Source: Flavobacteriales bacterium (GTDB lineage Bacteria; Bacteroidota; Bacteroidia; Flavobacteriales_D; JAHECK01). Taken from it: a DNA stretch of 34,193 nt. The notes below the pieces were generated by a model. It worked only from the letters and a program-made list of their open reading frames with translations. It did not search any database and had not been told where the DNA came from. Location of the stretch: NCBI GenBank assembly GCA_030591505.1, contig JAUVAY010000009.1:1-34193 (forward strand). Direction: 5' to 3'. The translations under genes were made by a program, and so were the position numbers. Within the stretch, counting starts at the first letter, position 1, and each line of letters begins with the position of its first letter. Shown here one piece after another: positions 10,018-18,781 of this stretch.

Positions 10018-11577
10018 CTACTTTGGATTTAATGTTATAAAAGGAATCAACACTTCTTCTAAAGAAACACCACCGTGTTGGAAGGTATTTTTAAAGTAAC
10101 CAACGTAATAGTTGTAATTATTTGGATAAGCAAAAAACTTATTTTCCTTTGAAAAAATATAGCTGGTACTCACATTTCTTTGTGGTAAGAACCCTTCCCT
10201 TGGATTCTTGATCTCGAAGACTTCTTTTTTGTTGTAGTTGAGATTCTTACCTTGTTTGTATCGCAAATTCGTATTGGTATTTTTATCTCCAATTACTTTA
10301 GAAGGCTCTTGAACGCGAATAGTCCCGTGATCAGTAGTAATAATTACACGGCCATTGCTTTTAGCGATCTTTTCCATTATTTCAAGTAATGGAGAATGAT
10401 CAAACCACGTTTCGGTCAATGATCTATATGCTGATTCGTCGTCTGCTAATTCTTTTATTATCTCCATCTCAGTACGGGCGTGCGAAAGCATATCAACAAA
10501 ATTATAAACGATGACATTTAGGTCATAGCTGAGAAGATTGTTGAAATTGGATGATAATTTTTTTCCTGCAGTCAGATTGGTGATCTTATTGTATGAGAAT
10601 TTTATATGATGCCCATTTCTTTTCAATAGGTCAGCAAAGAATTCCTTTTCATGCATGTTTTTACCACCTTCATCATCATCATTTTTCCATAGCTTAGGAA
10701 AACGCTTTTCAATTTCGGAAGGCATTAATCCAGAAAAAATTGCATTTCGAGAATATTGTGTAGCGGTTGGTAAAATACTATAGTATATTTCTTCATTTTC
10801 CACTCGGAAAGAATTTTCCAATTTACCTTTTAGAACTTTCCACTGATCATAGCGAAGGTTGTCGATCAGTAACAAGAAGACAGGTTTGTCTTTATTCTCC
10901 GTTAAAAATGGAGCTATTTTCTTTTTGAACAAAGTATGCGACATTACAGGAGTATCGTCTGCCACACCATTAACCCAATTGAGGTAATTATCTTCAATAA
11001 ATTTTCCAAAAAGTTCATTCGCTTCTTTCTTTTGCATTAGAAAGATCTCTTTCATACCTTCATCTTCAAGATTTTCAAGTTCGGTTTCCCAATAAACCAG
11101 CTTTTTGTACAGCTCTTCCCACTCTTTAGAATCTAGTCGGTCACCCAGGGTCATACCTATGTTTCGAAATTCAGACTGATAGTTTACTTGTGTAGTTTCT
11201 GAGATCAAGCGGTTGGTATCAAGGTTTTTCTTTATCGAGAGTAAAATTTGTTTAGAATTAACGGGTTTTATTAAGTAATCAGAAATTTTAGCACCGATCG
11301 CTTCTTCCATTATGCTCTCTTCTTCACTCTTAGTAATCATAATTACAGGAAGTGAAGGGTTACTTGATTTTATTTGAGTTAATGCCTCAAGTCCGGAAAT
11401 TCCCGGCATGTTTTCATCCAAAAACACAATATCAAAATTATTTTCATCAACAAGATCGATAGCATCAGCACCATTATTGGTTGTTTCCACTTGATAGCCT
11501 TTGCTCTCTAAAAACAATATATGGGGCTTTAGCATATCAATTTCATCATCGGCCCACAGGATCTTTATATTTTCCAT
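10018..11577 (-). CDS. porX: T9SS response regulator PorX (receiver domain plus PglZ/alkaline-phosphatase-like domain)
   Basis: N-terminal receiver with acidic D10/D11, phosphoacceptor D54 (VFLDENMPGISG) and K in YLIKPVNSKQ; C-terminal PglZ-type domain (LLIDNLRYDQW, ITTDHGTIRVQEPSKVIGDKNTNTNLRYKQGKNL). Confidence 0.94.
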   Translation of the reverse strand: MENIKILWADDEIDMLKPHILFLESKGYQVETTNNGADAIDLVDENNFDIVFLDENMPGISGLEALTQIKSSNPSLPVIMITKSEEESIMEEAIGAKISDYLIKPVNSKQILLSIKKNLDTNRLISETTQVNYQSEFRNIGMTLGDRLDSKEWEELYKKLVYWETELENLEDEGMKEIFLMQKKEANELFGKFIEDNYLNWVNGVADDTPVMSHTLFKKKIAPFLTENKDKPVFLLLIDNLRYDQWKVLKGKLENSFRVENEEIYYSILPTATQYSRNAIFSGLMPSEIEKRFPKLWKNDDDEGGKNMHEKEFFADLLKRNGHHIKFSYNKITNLTAGKKLSSNFNNLLSYDLNVIVYNFVDMLSHARTEMEIIKELADDESAYRSLTETWFDHSPLLEIMEKIAKSNGRVIITTDHGTIRVQEPSKVIGDKNTNTNLRYKQGKNLNYNKKEVFEIKNPREGFLPQRNVSTSYIFSKENKFFAYPNNYNYYVGYFKNTFQHGGVSLEEVLIPFITLNPK

Positions 11578-11615
11578 AAAATTCTAATACATTTGAGTGT
11601 TAAAATTACAAATCA

Positions 11616-12860
11616 TTGGCTAACAAAAATTCAACCAAAAGACTTAAAATAGTAAACGACCCTATTTATGGTTTTATTTCATTTGAATTCCCCTTTCTTT
11701 TCGAGATAATTGAACATCCATATTTTCAGAGATTACGAAGGATTCAACAACTGGGATTGACTCATCTGGTGTATCCTGGGGCTGTCCATAATAGATTTGC
11801 TCATGCAATAGGGGCGACTTATTTAATGGGAAAGGCTATAAGGTCACTGAGGTTAAAAGATGTTAAAATTAGTGATGAAGAATATGAGGCGGCTTGTATT
11901 GCTATTCTTTTACATGATGTTGGCCATGCTCCATACAGTCATACACTTGAAAACACATTATTAGAAAGTGTTGATCATGAAGAGTTATCATTAATGATAA
12001 TGAAGCTATTGAATGAAGAGTTTAATGGCAAGCTATCCTTGGCGATCGAAATTTTCATGAATAGATATCCACGTAAATTTTTAAACCAATTGATCAGTAG
12101 TCAACTTGATGTTGATCGACTCGATTATTTAAAAAGGGATAGTTTTTATAGTGGCGTATCTGAGGGTGTAGTTAGCAGTGAAAGAATTATTAAGATGTTG
12201 AGTGTTGTAGATGATAATCTTGTTGTTGATGAAAAGGGGATTTATTCTATTGAAAAGTTTATTGTAGCAAGAAGGTTGATGTATTGGCAAGTTTATTTGC
12301 ATAAAACAGTACTAAGTGCTGAACATTTACTTGTAACGATATTGAAAAGAGCAAAGAAATTAGCTAAAGAGAAAGTTGATCTGTTTTGTTCTCCATCTTT
12401 GGAGGTGTTTTTATATAATAAATTGAATCGAGAAACATTTACTACTGATTCAAAGTATTTAAAACACTTTTTGAATTTGGATGATCTTGATGTCATGGGA
12501 GCAATTAAAGTATGGCAATCTAATAGAGACCCAATTTTATCTTACCTTTGCCGCGCCTTGATCGAAAGAAAACTTTTTAAGGTTAAGATAGCTAAGCATA
12601 CTTTTGAAAGTGAGTTAGTTTCTACCATTAAAAATGAAATCAAGAATGTGTATGGAGAAGAGTGGATAGAGTATCTTTTGATTCAGGGAAAAGTTAGAAA
12701 TAATGCTTACGATCACACGGATAAACATATTTTTGTAAATATGAAGGATGGTAGTTTACTGGATTTTCCGCAAGCCGCTGATAATTTGAATATTTCATCA
12801 CTATCAGAGCCTGTGGAAAAAAACTTTATTTGCTACCCTAAATCGTTTGATATTGATTGA
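11616..12860 (+). CDS. HD domain-containing phosphohydrolase (dGTPase-like; TTG start)
   Basis: HPYFQRLRRIQQLGLTHLVYPGAVHNRFAHAIGATYLMG, ILLHDVGHAPYSHTLE (HD motif), SSQLDVDRLDYLKRDSFYSGVSEG. Confidence 0.92.
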   Translation: MANKNSTKRLKIVNDPIYGFISFEFPFLFEIIEHPYFQRLRRIQQLGLTHLVYPGAVHNRFAHAIGATYLMGKAIRSLRLKDVKISDEEYEAACIAILLHDVGHAPYSHTLENTLLESVDHEELSLMIMKLLNEEFNGKLSLAIEIFMNRYPRKFLNQLISSQLDVDRLDYLKRDSFYSGVSEGVVSSERIIKMLSVVDDNLVVDEKGIYSIEKFIVARRLMYWQVYLHKTVLSAEHLLVTILKRAKKLAKEKVDLFCSPSLEVFLYNKLNRETFTTDSKYLKHFLNLDDLDVMGAIKVWQSNRDPILSYLCRALIERKLFKVKIAKHTFESELVSTIKNEIKNVYGEEWIEYLLIQGKVRNNAYDHTDKHIFVNMKDGSLLDFPQAADNLNISSLSEPVEKNFICYPKSFDID

Positions 12861-12891
12861 TTTCAGCGTTTTTTTGTAAAAAATATTATTT

Positions 12892-13941
12892 ATGGAGTTT
12901 TCAGCTAAACAAATTGCTGATATATTAGAAGGAAAAGTTGAAGGATCGGAAGATGTGGTGGTGAATAACCTTTCCAAAATTGAGGAAGGCAAACCTGGTA
13001 GTCTTACTTTTTTGGCTAATCCAAAGTACATTGAGTTTGTTTATACTACTCAGGCTTCAATCGCCATCGTAAATGATGATTTTGCCCCCTCACAAGCTCT
13101 TCCCTCTACCTTAACTTTAATTAAAGTAAAAGATGCCTACCAAAGTTTTGCAAAATTACTTGAGTTTTATAATCACTTGAAAAATGATAAAACGGGTACA
13201 GAAGACCCCGTTTATATTAATGATGATGTTCAATTAGGTAAAGAGATCTATTTAGGTGCATTTTCATATTTAGGAAAGGGAGTAAAAATTGGAGATAAAG
13301 TAAAAATATATCCGAATACTTATATTGGGGATGATGTGATAATTGGGGAAGGAAGTGTTATTTATCCAGGATGCAAAATATATGCGGATAGCCAAATTGG
13401 AAAAAATTGTATTATTCATGCGGGGGTAGTAATTGGAGCTGATGGATTTGGTTTTGCTCCAAATCAAGAAAATGAATACAATAAAGTGGCTCAGATAGGA
13501 AATGTGATTGTTGAGGACTTTGTAGAGATCGGGGCAAATACCTGTATCGATAGAGCAACATTGGGCTCTACAGTTATTAGAAAAGGAACAAAATTGGATA
13601 ATTTAATTCAGATAGCGCATAATTGTGAAATTGGTGAAAACACTGTCATTGCAGCACAAACGGGAGTTGCTGGATCTACAAAAATAGGAAATAGAGTAAT
13701 GATAGGTGGCCAGGTTGGGATTACCGGGCATATAGAAATTGCAGATGATGTAAAGATGGCAGCTCAAAGTGGAGTTGCGTCATCCATTAAGAATGAAGGG
13801 ACAATAGTTCAAGGGTCACCAGCTATTGAAGCAGGAAAATTTCAACGATCCTATGTTGCATTTAGAAAGTTGCCAGATTTAATGCTTAAACTTAGAGAAT
13901 TGGAAAAGGAGATTCTATCCTTAAAAAAAGAGTTAAAATAG
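12892..13941 (+). CDS. lpxD: UDP-3-O-(3-hydroxyacyl)glucosamine N-acyltransferase
   Basis: N-terminal LpxD domain ([13 protein letters not shown]), left-handed beta-helix hexapeptide repeats, [49 protein letters not shown]. Confidence 0.96.
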   Translation: MEFSAKQIADILEGKVEGSEDVVVNNLSKIEEGKPGSLTFLANPKYIEFVYTTQASIAIVNDDFAPSQALPSTLTLIKVKDAYQSFAKLLEFYNHLKNDKTGTEDPVYINDDVQLGKEIYLGAFSYLGKGVKIGDKVKIYPNTYIGDDVIIGEGSVIYPGCKIYADSQIGKNCIIHAGVVIGADGFGFAPNQENEYNKVAQIGNVIVEDFVEIGANTCIDRATLGSTVIRKGTKLDNLIQIAHNCEIGENTVIAAQTGVAGSTKIGNRVMIGGQVGITGHIEIADDVKMAAQSGVASSIKNEGTIVQGSPAIEAGKFQRSYVAFRKLPDLMLKLRELEKEILSLKKELK

Positions 13942-15339
13942 ATGGAAAAACAAAGAACTGTTAGGGTACCAGTAGAATTAAAGGGTATTGGTCTCCATAC
14001 TGGGGAAAAAGTAATGCTTAGTATATTACCCGCTCCTGAAAACCATGGCTATAAATTCCAACGGATTGATCTGGAAGGTCATCCCATTGTGACGGCTGAT
14101 GTTGATCTTGTGGTTGATACTAAGCGAGGAACAACACTTGAGCAAAATGGGGTAAGAGTACATACAACTGAACATGTTCTGTCGGCTTTGTATGGCCTAA
14201 TGGTTGATAATGCCCTTATTCAAATTGATGGTCCTGAAGTCCCTATCATGGATGGAAGTGCATTGCCTTTTGTTGACGCCATTGAATCTGTTGGTTATCA
14301 GGAACAAGATGCCTTAAGGGAGTATTTTGACTTAAAGGAGATCTTAACTTTTGAAGATAGCGAAAAGAATGTAGAGATGTTGGCTGTCCCTACTGAAGGC
14401 GGTGAATTTAGGTTAACCGTTATGGTGGATTATCATTCCCCGGTATTAGGAACACAGCATGCGTCAATGTATACTATTGATGAGTTTAAAAGTGAGATAG
14501 CTTCGTGCAGAACATTTGTGTTTTTAAAAGAATTGGAAAGTTTAGCTAAGGCAGGACTTATTAAAGGAGGCGACTTAGATAATGCGATCGTTTTAGTAGA
14601 GAAAGAGAGAAGTAAGAAGGAGTTAGATGATCTGGCAAAGTTATTAGGAAAAGAAGATCAAGATATTAAAGTCGAGGGTATTGGGGTTTTAAATACCCTT
14701 AAATTACAATATGAGAATGAACCGGCACGTCATAAATTATTAGATATTGTTGGGGATTTTGCACTATTAGGAAAGTATATGCGCGCTCATATTTTAGCTG
14801 CTCGCCCAGGTCACGCTGGAAACATTGCTTTTGCAAAAGTGCTGAAGAAAAAGATGGCTGAATACAGAAAGGGAGTAAAGCATATCGATTTGCTAAAGAA
14901 ACCTCTTCTGGATATCAATCAAATTTCTGCGTTATTACCACACAGATATCCTTTTTTAATGGTGGATAAGATCTTGGAAATTGGAGATGATTACATTGTG
15001 GGTACTAAGAACGTTACGATAAATGAAGAGTTTTTTCAAGGTCATTTCCCAGATAATCCGATAATGCCAGGGGTATTGCAAATTGAAGCAATGGCACAAG
15101 TTGGAGGTGTTTTGGCATTGAGTAAAGTTGAGGAAGCAGAAAAATATAGTACTTATTTTTTGAAGATAGATAAGGTTCGATTTAAGCAAAAAGTTATTCC
15201 AGGTGATGTACTCGTATTTAGATTAGACCTTTTAACACCAATTAGACGAGGAATTGTTCAGATGGGAGGGAAGATCTATGTTAATAATAATGTAGTTTGT
15301 GAGGCGGAAATGATGGCTCAGGTTGTAAAGGATAAATAG
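13942..15339 (+). CDS. lpxC-fabZ: Bifunctional UDP-3-O-acyl-N-acetylglucosamine deacetylase / 3-hydroxyacyl-ACP dehydratase (LpxC-FabZ fusion)
   Basis: LpxC motifs GIGLHTGEKV, TTEHVLSALYGL, HKLLDIVGDFALLG; C-terminal FabZ ISALLPHRYPFLMVDKI and GHFPDNPIMPGVLQIEAMAQ in one uninterrupted frame. Confidence 0.96.
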   Translation: MEKQRTVRVPVELKGIGLHTGEKVMLSILPAPENHGYKFQRIDLEGHPIVTADVDLVVDTKRGTTLEQNGVRVHTTEHVLSALYGLMVDNALIQIDGPEVPIMDGSALPFVDAIESVGYQEQDALREYFDLKEILTFEDSEKNVEMLAVPTEGGEFRLTVMVDYHSPVLGTQHASMYTIDEFKSEIASCRTFVFLKELESLAKAGLIKGGDLDNAIVLVEKERSKKELDDLAKLLGKEDQDIKVEGIGVLNTLKLQYENEPARHKLLDIVGDFALLGKYMRAHILAARPGHAGNIAFAKVLKKKMAEYRKGVKHIDLLKKPLLDINQISALLPHRYPFLMVDKILEIGDDYIVGTKNVTINEEFFQGHFPDNPIMPGVLQIEAMAQVGGVLALSKVEEAEKYSTYFLKIDKVRFKQKVIPGDVLVFRLDLLTPIRRGIVQMGGKIYVNNNVVCEAEMMAQVVKDK

Positions 15340-15340
15340 G

Positions 15341-16117
15341 ATGGAGAAAATGAATAGTATACATCCAAATGCGAAAATAGGAAAGGAAGTAAGCGTTGGT
15401 TACTTCTCTGTGATCGAGGAAGATGTTGTTATTGGAGACGGGTGTGAGATTGGGCATAATGTTACAATTTTAAATGGGAGCAGGCTTGGAGATAACTGTA
15501 AAGTATTTCCAGGTGCGGTAATTGGTGCGATTCCTCAAGATTTAAAATTTGATGGAGAGTATACTACAGTAGAGATTGGAAATAATACAATTATACGGGA
15601 GTGTGTTACTATCAATAGAGGAACATCCGATCGAAGTAAAACAGTAGTTGGAAATAATACACTATTAATGGCATATGTTCATATAGCTCATGATGTTATT
15701 ATTGGTGATTACTGTATTCTGGCTAATCAAGCAAGTATTGCTGGTCATGTTGTGATCGACGATTTTGTGATCATTGAAGGAGGTTCAGTAGCTATCCAAC
15801 AATTTATTCATGTAGGACGGCATGCATTCGTTACCGGCGCTTCGAAAGTAAGAAAGAATATTCCTCCTTATGTCAAAGTAGGAAGAGACCCATTGGCTTA
15901 TGTTGGTGTGAATTCTGTCGGACTTAAAAGAAGGGGTTTTGAAGGTCAGGATATTAGAGCAATCGAAGATATTTATAGGTTGATATTTGTTCAGAATGCA
16001 AATGTTGGTAAAGGAATTGAGCAGGTGAAGGATAGCTTAGCTCCAAGTGAATATAGAGACGAAATAATTTCATTTATTATGAACTCTGATAAAGGAGTTG
16101 TAAAAGGATTAGTATAA
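15341..16117 (+). CDS. lpxA: Acyl-ACP--UDP-N-acetylglucosamine O-acyltransferase
   Basis: IHPNAKIG, GAIPQDLKFDGEYTTVEIGNNTIIRECVTINRGT, MAYVHIAHDVIIGDYCILANQASIAGHV, VGVNSVGLKRRGF. Confidence 0.96.
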   Translation: MEKMNSIHPNAKIGKEVSVGYFSVIEEDVVIGDGCEIGHNVTILNGSRLGDNCKVFPGAVIGAIPQDLKFDGEYTTVEIGNNTIIRECVTINRGTSDRSKTVVGNNTLLMAYVHIAHDVIIGDYCILANQASIAGHVVIDDFVIIEGGSVAIQQFIHVGRHAFVTGASKVRKNIPPYVKVGRDPLAYVGVNSVGLKRRGFEGQDIRAIEDIYRLIFVQNANVGKGIEQVKDSLAPSEYRDEIISFIMNSDKGVVKGLV

Positions 16118-16129
16118 AAGTTTAAAGTT

Positions 16130-16696
16130 ATGGCATCAACATCAGATTTCAGGAATGGTTTTACATTCAAATATAATAATGACTTAGTTTCAATCATAAG
16201 TTTTCAGCATGTCAAACCCGGAAAAGGGCCAGCATTTGTGCGAACAAAATTGAGAAGTCTTAACTCTGGGAGAGTACTTGAAAACACATTTAATTCTGGT
16301 GTGAAAGTAGATGAGGTAAGAATTGAAAGAAGAAAGTATCAATACTTATATTCTGAATCAGATGGTTTTCATTTTATGAATACTGAAACTTTTGAACAGG
16401 TTTTTATTCCTTTGGTTATGGTAGAATCACCTGAGTTTCTTACCGAAGGGCTCAATGTTGAGATATTATTCCATGCGGAAGAAGAGTTGGCTTTACAAGT
16501 GGATCTTCCTACTAATGTTGTTGTTGAGATATTTTATACAGAACCGGGAGTTAAGGGGGATACAGCTACAAACACATTAAAACCGGCTAAAACAAAAACT
16601 GGTGCAGAGATAAAAGTTCCACTTTTCGTAAATATTGGTGATAAAATTAAAGTTGATACGAAAACTAAATCCTATGTTGAAAGAGTAAAATCCTAA
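16130..16696 (+). CDS. efp: Elongation factor P
   Basis: 188 aa; DFRNGFTFKYNNDLVSIISFQHVKPGKGPAFVRTKLRSLNSGRVLENTF; lysine at loop tip (K32). Confidence 0.97.
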   Translation: MASTSDFRNGFTFKYNNDLVSIISFQHVKPGKGPAFVRTKLRSLNSGRVLENTFNSGVKVDEVRIERRKYQYLYSESDGFHFMNTETFEQVFIPLVMVESPEFLTEGLNVEILFHAEEELALQVDLPTNVVVEIFYTEPGVKGDTATNTLKPAKTKTGAEIKVPLFVNIGDKIKVDTKTKSYVERVKS

Positions 16697-16716
16697 TCAG
16701 AAGATTAGATTTTACT
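16684..16716. terminator. Shared bidirectional hairpin between convergent efp and the PorE-like gene, overlapping the efp stop codon
   Basis: AGTAAAAT-C-CTAATC / AGAA loop / GATTAG-ATTTTACT: 14 paired bases with one bulged C; sits exactly between convergent stop codons. Confidence 0.55.
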
Positions 16717-18780
16717 TTATTTACTTAGAATTTTAAATTCTGTTCTCCTGTTTATTTGGCGACCTTCTTCTGTTAAATTGGATTCAATAGTATCCAATTC
16801 ACCATAACCAACATATTCGAGTCTATTTTCGTCAATATCTTGTTCGATCAGCGCATCAACAACCGATTTTGCTCTTTTTTCTGATAGCCATTGATTGTAT
16901 TTGTCTTCACCTTTACTATCTGTATGTCCTGAGATCTCAACTGTAATTTCAGGGTTCTCGTTTAAAATAGTAGCGATTCTTTCTATTTCAGTTTTTGACT
17001 CTGGTCTTAATACGGAAGAGTTTGAATCGAAAAAGATATTTCTTAGAATGATCTTTTTACCGACCTCAATTTTCTTCATTAGTATTGTTAGCTCATATTC
17101 CTTGTAATAAGCCTCTTCTCCAATAATAAAGTTTTCTGAGTGAAATAAATAACCATCTACATTCACTGCGATCCCGTAGTTTTTACCTGAAGGAAGAGAA
17201 ACTAAAAAAGCACCTGAAGCAGCCTCACTTCCAAAGTTTGCAAGTATTTGTCCGCTTCCATTGTCTACCAGTTCCATATAAGCAGATAAGGGTTCTTTAG
17301 TGGTCTCATCTAGTACAACACCACGGATAAGAGCTAATTTACTTGTTGTGATCTCTACAGTTGGCTCTATTACTAAATTACTAAGAGGCTTAGCAAGGGA
17401 AGCAATTAATTTATCTTCTGAATTTAAGACTGGCTCCTTTTCTTTACCTAAGAATTCAATCCTATAAATATCGCGTAATCCATAGCCTCCTTCTTTTTCA
17501 CTGGTAAAGTATCCGTAGCGTTTGTCGGCAGAGACCAAAAAGAAAACATCAATATCTGGAGAATTGACAGGGAAGCCTAGATTTTCGGGAATAGTCCATG
17601 TTGAACCGTCCCACGTCGACTTAAAAATATCATAATCTCCCATGGTGTTATGCCCTTGGGAAGAGAAGTATAATGTTTTTCCATCCGGGTGAATAAATAC
17701 ACCCTCTTCATCGTATTCAGTGTTAATAGTTGATCCGATATTGATAGCAGGACTAAATTCACCTTTTCTTTCATCCCATTGAGAAAGGTATATATCGCGG
17801 CCACCATAACCTCCAGGACGATCACTTACAAAATAAATTTTCCTTCTATCTGGTGATAAACTCGCTGAAGACTCATGATATTTGGAGTTAATATTATCAC
17901 TCAAAGGGTTTGCCGATTCGTATTCTCCACTATATTTTTCCGTCATATATAAATCACCTAGGGTACGTTCACTTCCTTTAAAAATTATTAATTCCATACC
18001 ATCATTTGATAATCCAATAGACGCATTGTGCTTCTTATCGTTAATAGGTTCTCCTAAATTTTGAGCCAATGTCCATTCGTCATTTAGGTATTCCGAGTAA
18101 AAAATATCTTCGAAATAATCATTCGTTGTTGGATCGATAAGGTTTCCAATATTTCCAGGTCTTCTACTGGTGAACATCATGTATGTTGCATCAGCATTAA
18201 TTGTTACACCGTACTCATGAAACTGCGTGTTTATATTTGGACCGAGGTTGTCGATCCAAACTCTAACAGGGTTTTCAATTAAGCGCTTTCCTGTCTTACA
18301 CTCAGTAATAAGCTTTTTCATTTCCTTTACTTTTACTTCATCTTCAGGATCTACATTTGACAAGTGAGAATCATAAGAAGTAATAGCAAGGTCCCAATCA
18401 AGGTTTCGCTGATAAACCTTTCCTAAATAATAATTGATATCATCCTCAATACTTGGGTTTAAGTTTTTCGCTTTTAGTAAATGATTAATCGCTTTTTCAT
18501 TTTGACGGTTATAATAATAACAAACTCCTAATTTGAAATTAAGTTCATCATTATTTGGATTGAAAGATTCTGCCGCTTCGAAATAAGGAAGAGCATCATT
18601 CATATAGTATTTTCCTTTTAGAAAATAATAATCACCTTCTTTTATATTTTCTAAAGCTAGCTTAAACCCATTCTTATCTAGCTTAAAATAATCTTTGTTA
18701 AAAGGTACATTTTGAGCGGAAAGTGAAAATGCAAATAAGGAGATCAATAGTGTAATACAGGTGTTTTTTATCGTTTTCAT
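16717..18780 (-). CDS. PorE-like OmpA-family protein (TPR + PD40 beta-propeller + regulatory-like domain + OmpA C-terminal peptidoglycan-binding domain)
   Basis: Signal peptide; N-terminal TPR-like repeats; PD40 repeats (SPDRRKIYFVSDRPGGYGGRDIYLSQWD, HPDGKTLYFSSQGHNTMGDYDIFKS); middle RGVVLDETTKEPLSAYMELVD; C-terminal ITVEISGHTDSKGEDKYNQWLSEKRAKSVVDALIEQDIDENRLEYVGYGE. Confidence 0.85.
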   Translation of the reverse strand: MKTIKNTCITLLISLFAFSLSAQNVPFNKDYFKLDKNGFKLALENIKEGDYYFLKGKYYMNDALPYFEAAESFNPNNDELNFKLGVCYYYNRQNEKAINHLLKAKNLNPSIEDDINYYLGKVYQRNLDWDLAITSYDSHLSNVDPEDEVKVKEMKKLITECKTGKRLIENPVRVWIDNLGPNINTQFHEYGVTINADATYMMFTSRRPGNIGNLIDPTTNDYFEDIFYSEYLNDEWTLAQNLGEPINDKKHNASIGLSNDGMELIIFKGSERTLGDLYMTEKYSGEYESANPLSDNINSKYHESSASLSPDRRKIYFVSDRPGGYGGRDIYLSQWDERKGEFSPAINIGSTINTEYDEEGVFIHPDGKTLYFSSQGHNTMGDYDIFKSTWDGSTWTIPENLGFPVNSPDIDVFFLVSADKRYGYFTSEKEGGYGLRDIYRIEFLGKEKEPVLNSEDKLIASLAKPLSNLVIEPTVEITTSKLALIRGVVLDETTKEPLSAYMELVDNGSGQILANFGSEAASGAFLVSLPSGKNYGIAVNVDGYLFHSENFIIGEEAYYKEYELTILMKKIEVGKKIILRNIFFDSNSSVLRPESKTEIERIATILNENPEITVEISGHTDSKGEDKYNQWLSEKRAKSVVDALIEQDIDENRLEYVGYGELDTIESNLTEEGRQINRRTEFKILSK

Positions 18781-18781
18781 A

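Noticed and set aside
10018-11577. PglZ-type domain as a sign of a BREX or other phage-defence system
   Set aside because: The PglZ-type domain is fused to a receiver domain, the known PorX architecture; no brx genes, methylase or Lon-like partner are nearby.
11616-12860. HD phosphohydrolase as an anti-phage dGTPase or nucleotide-signalling effector
   Set aside because: Stand-alone HD protein typical of Bacteroidota housekeeping loci, next to lpxD; no cyclase or other defence partner.
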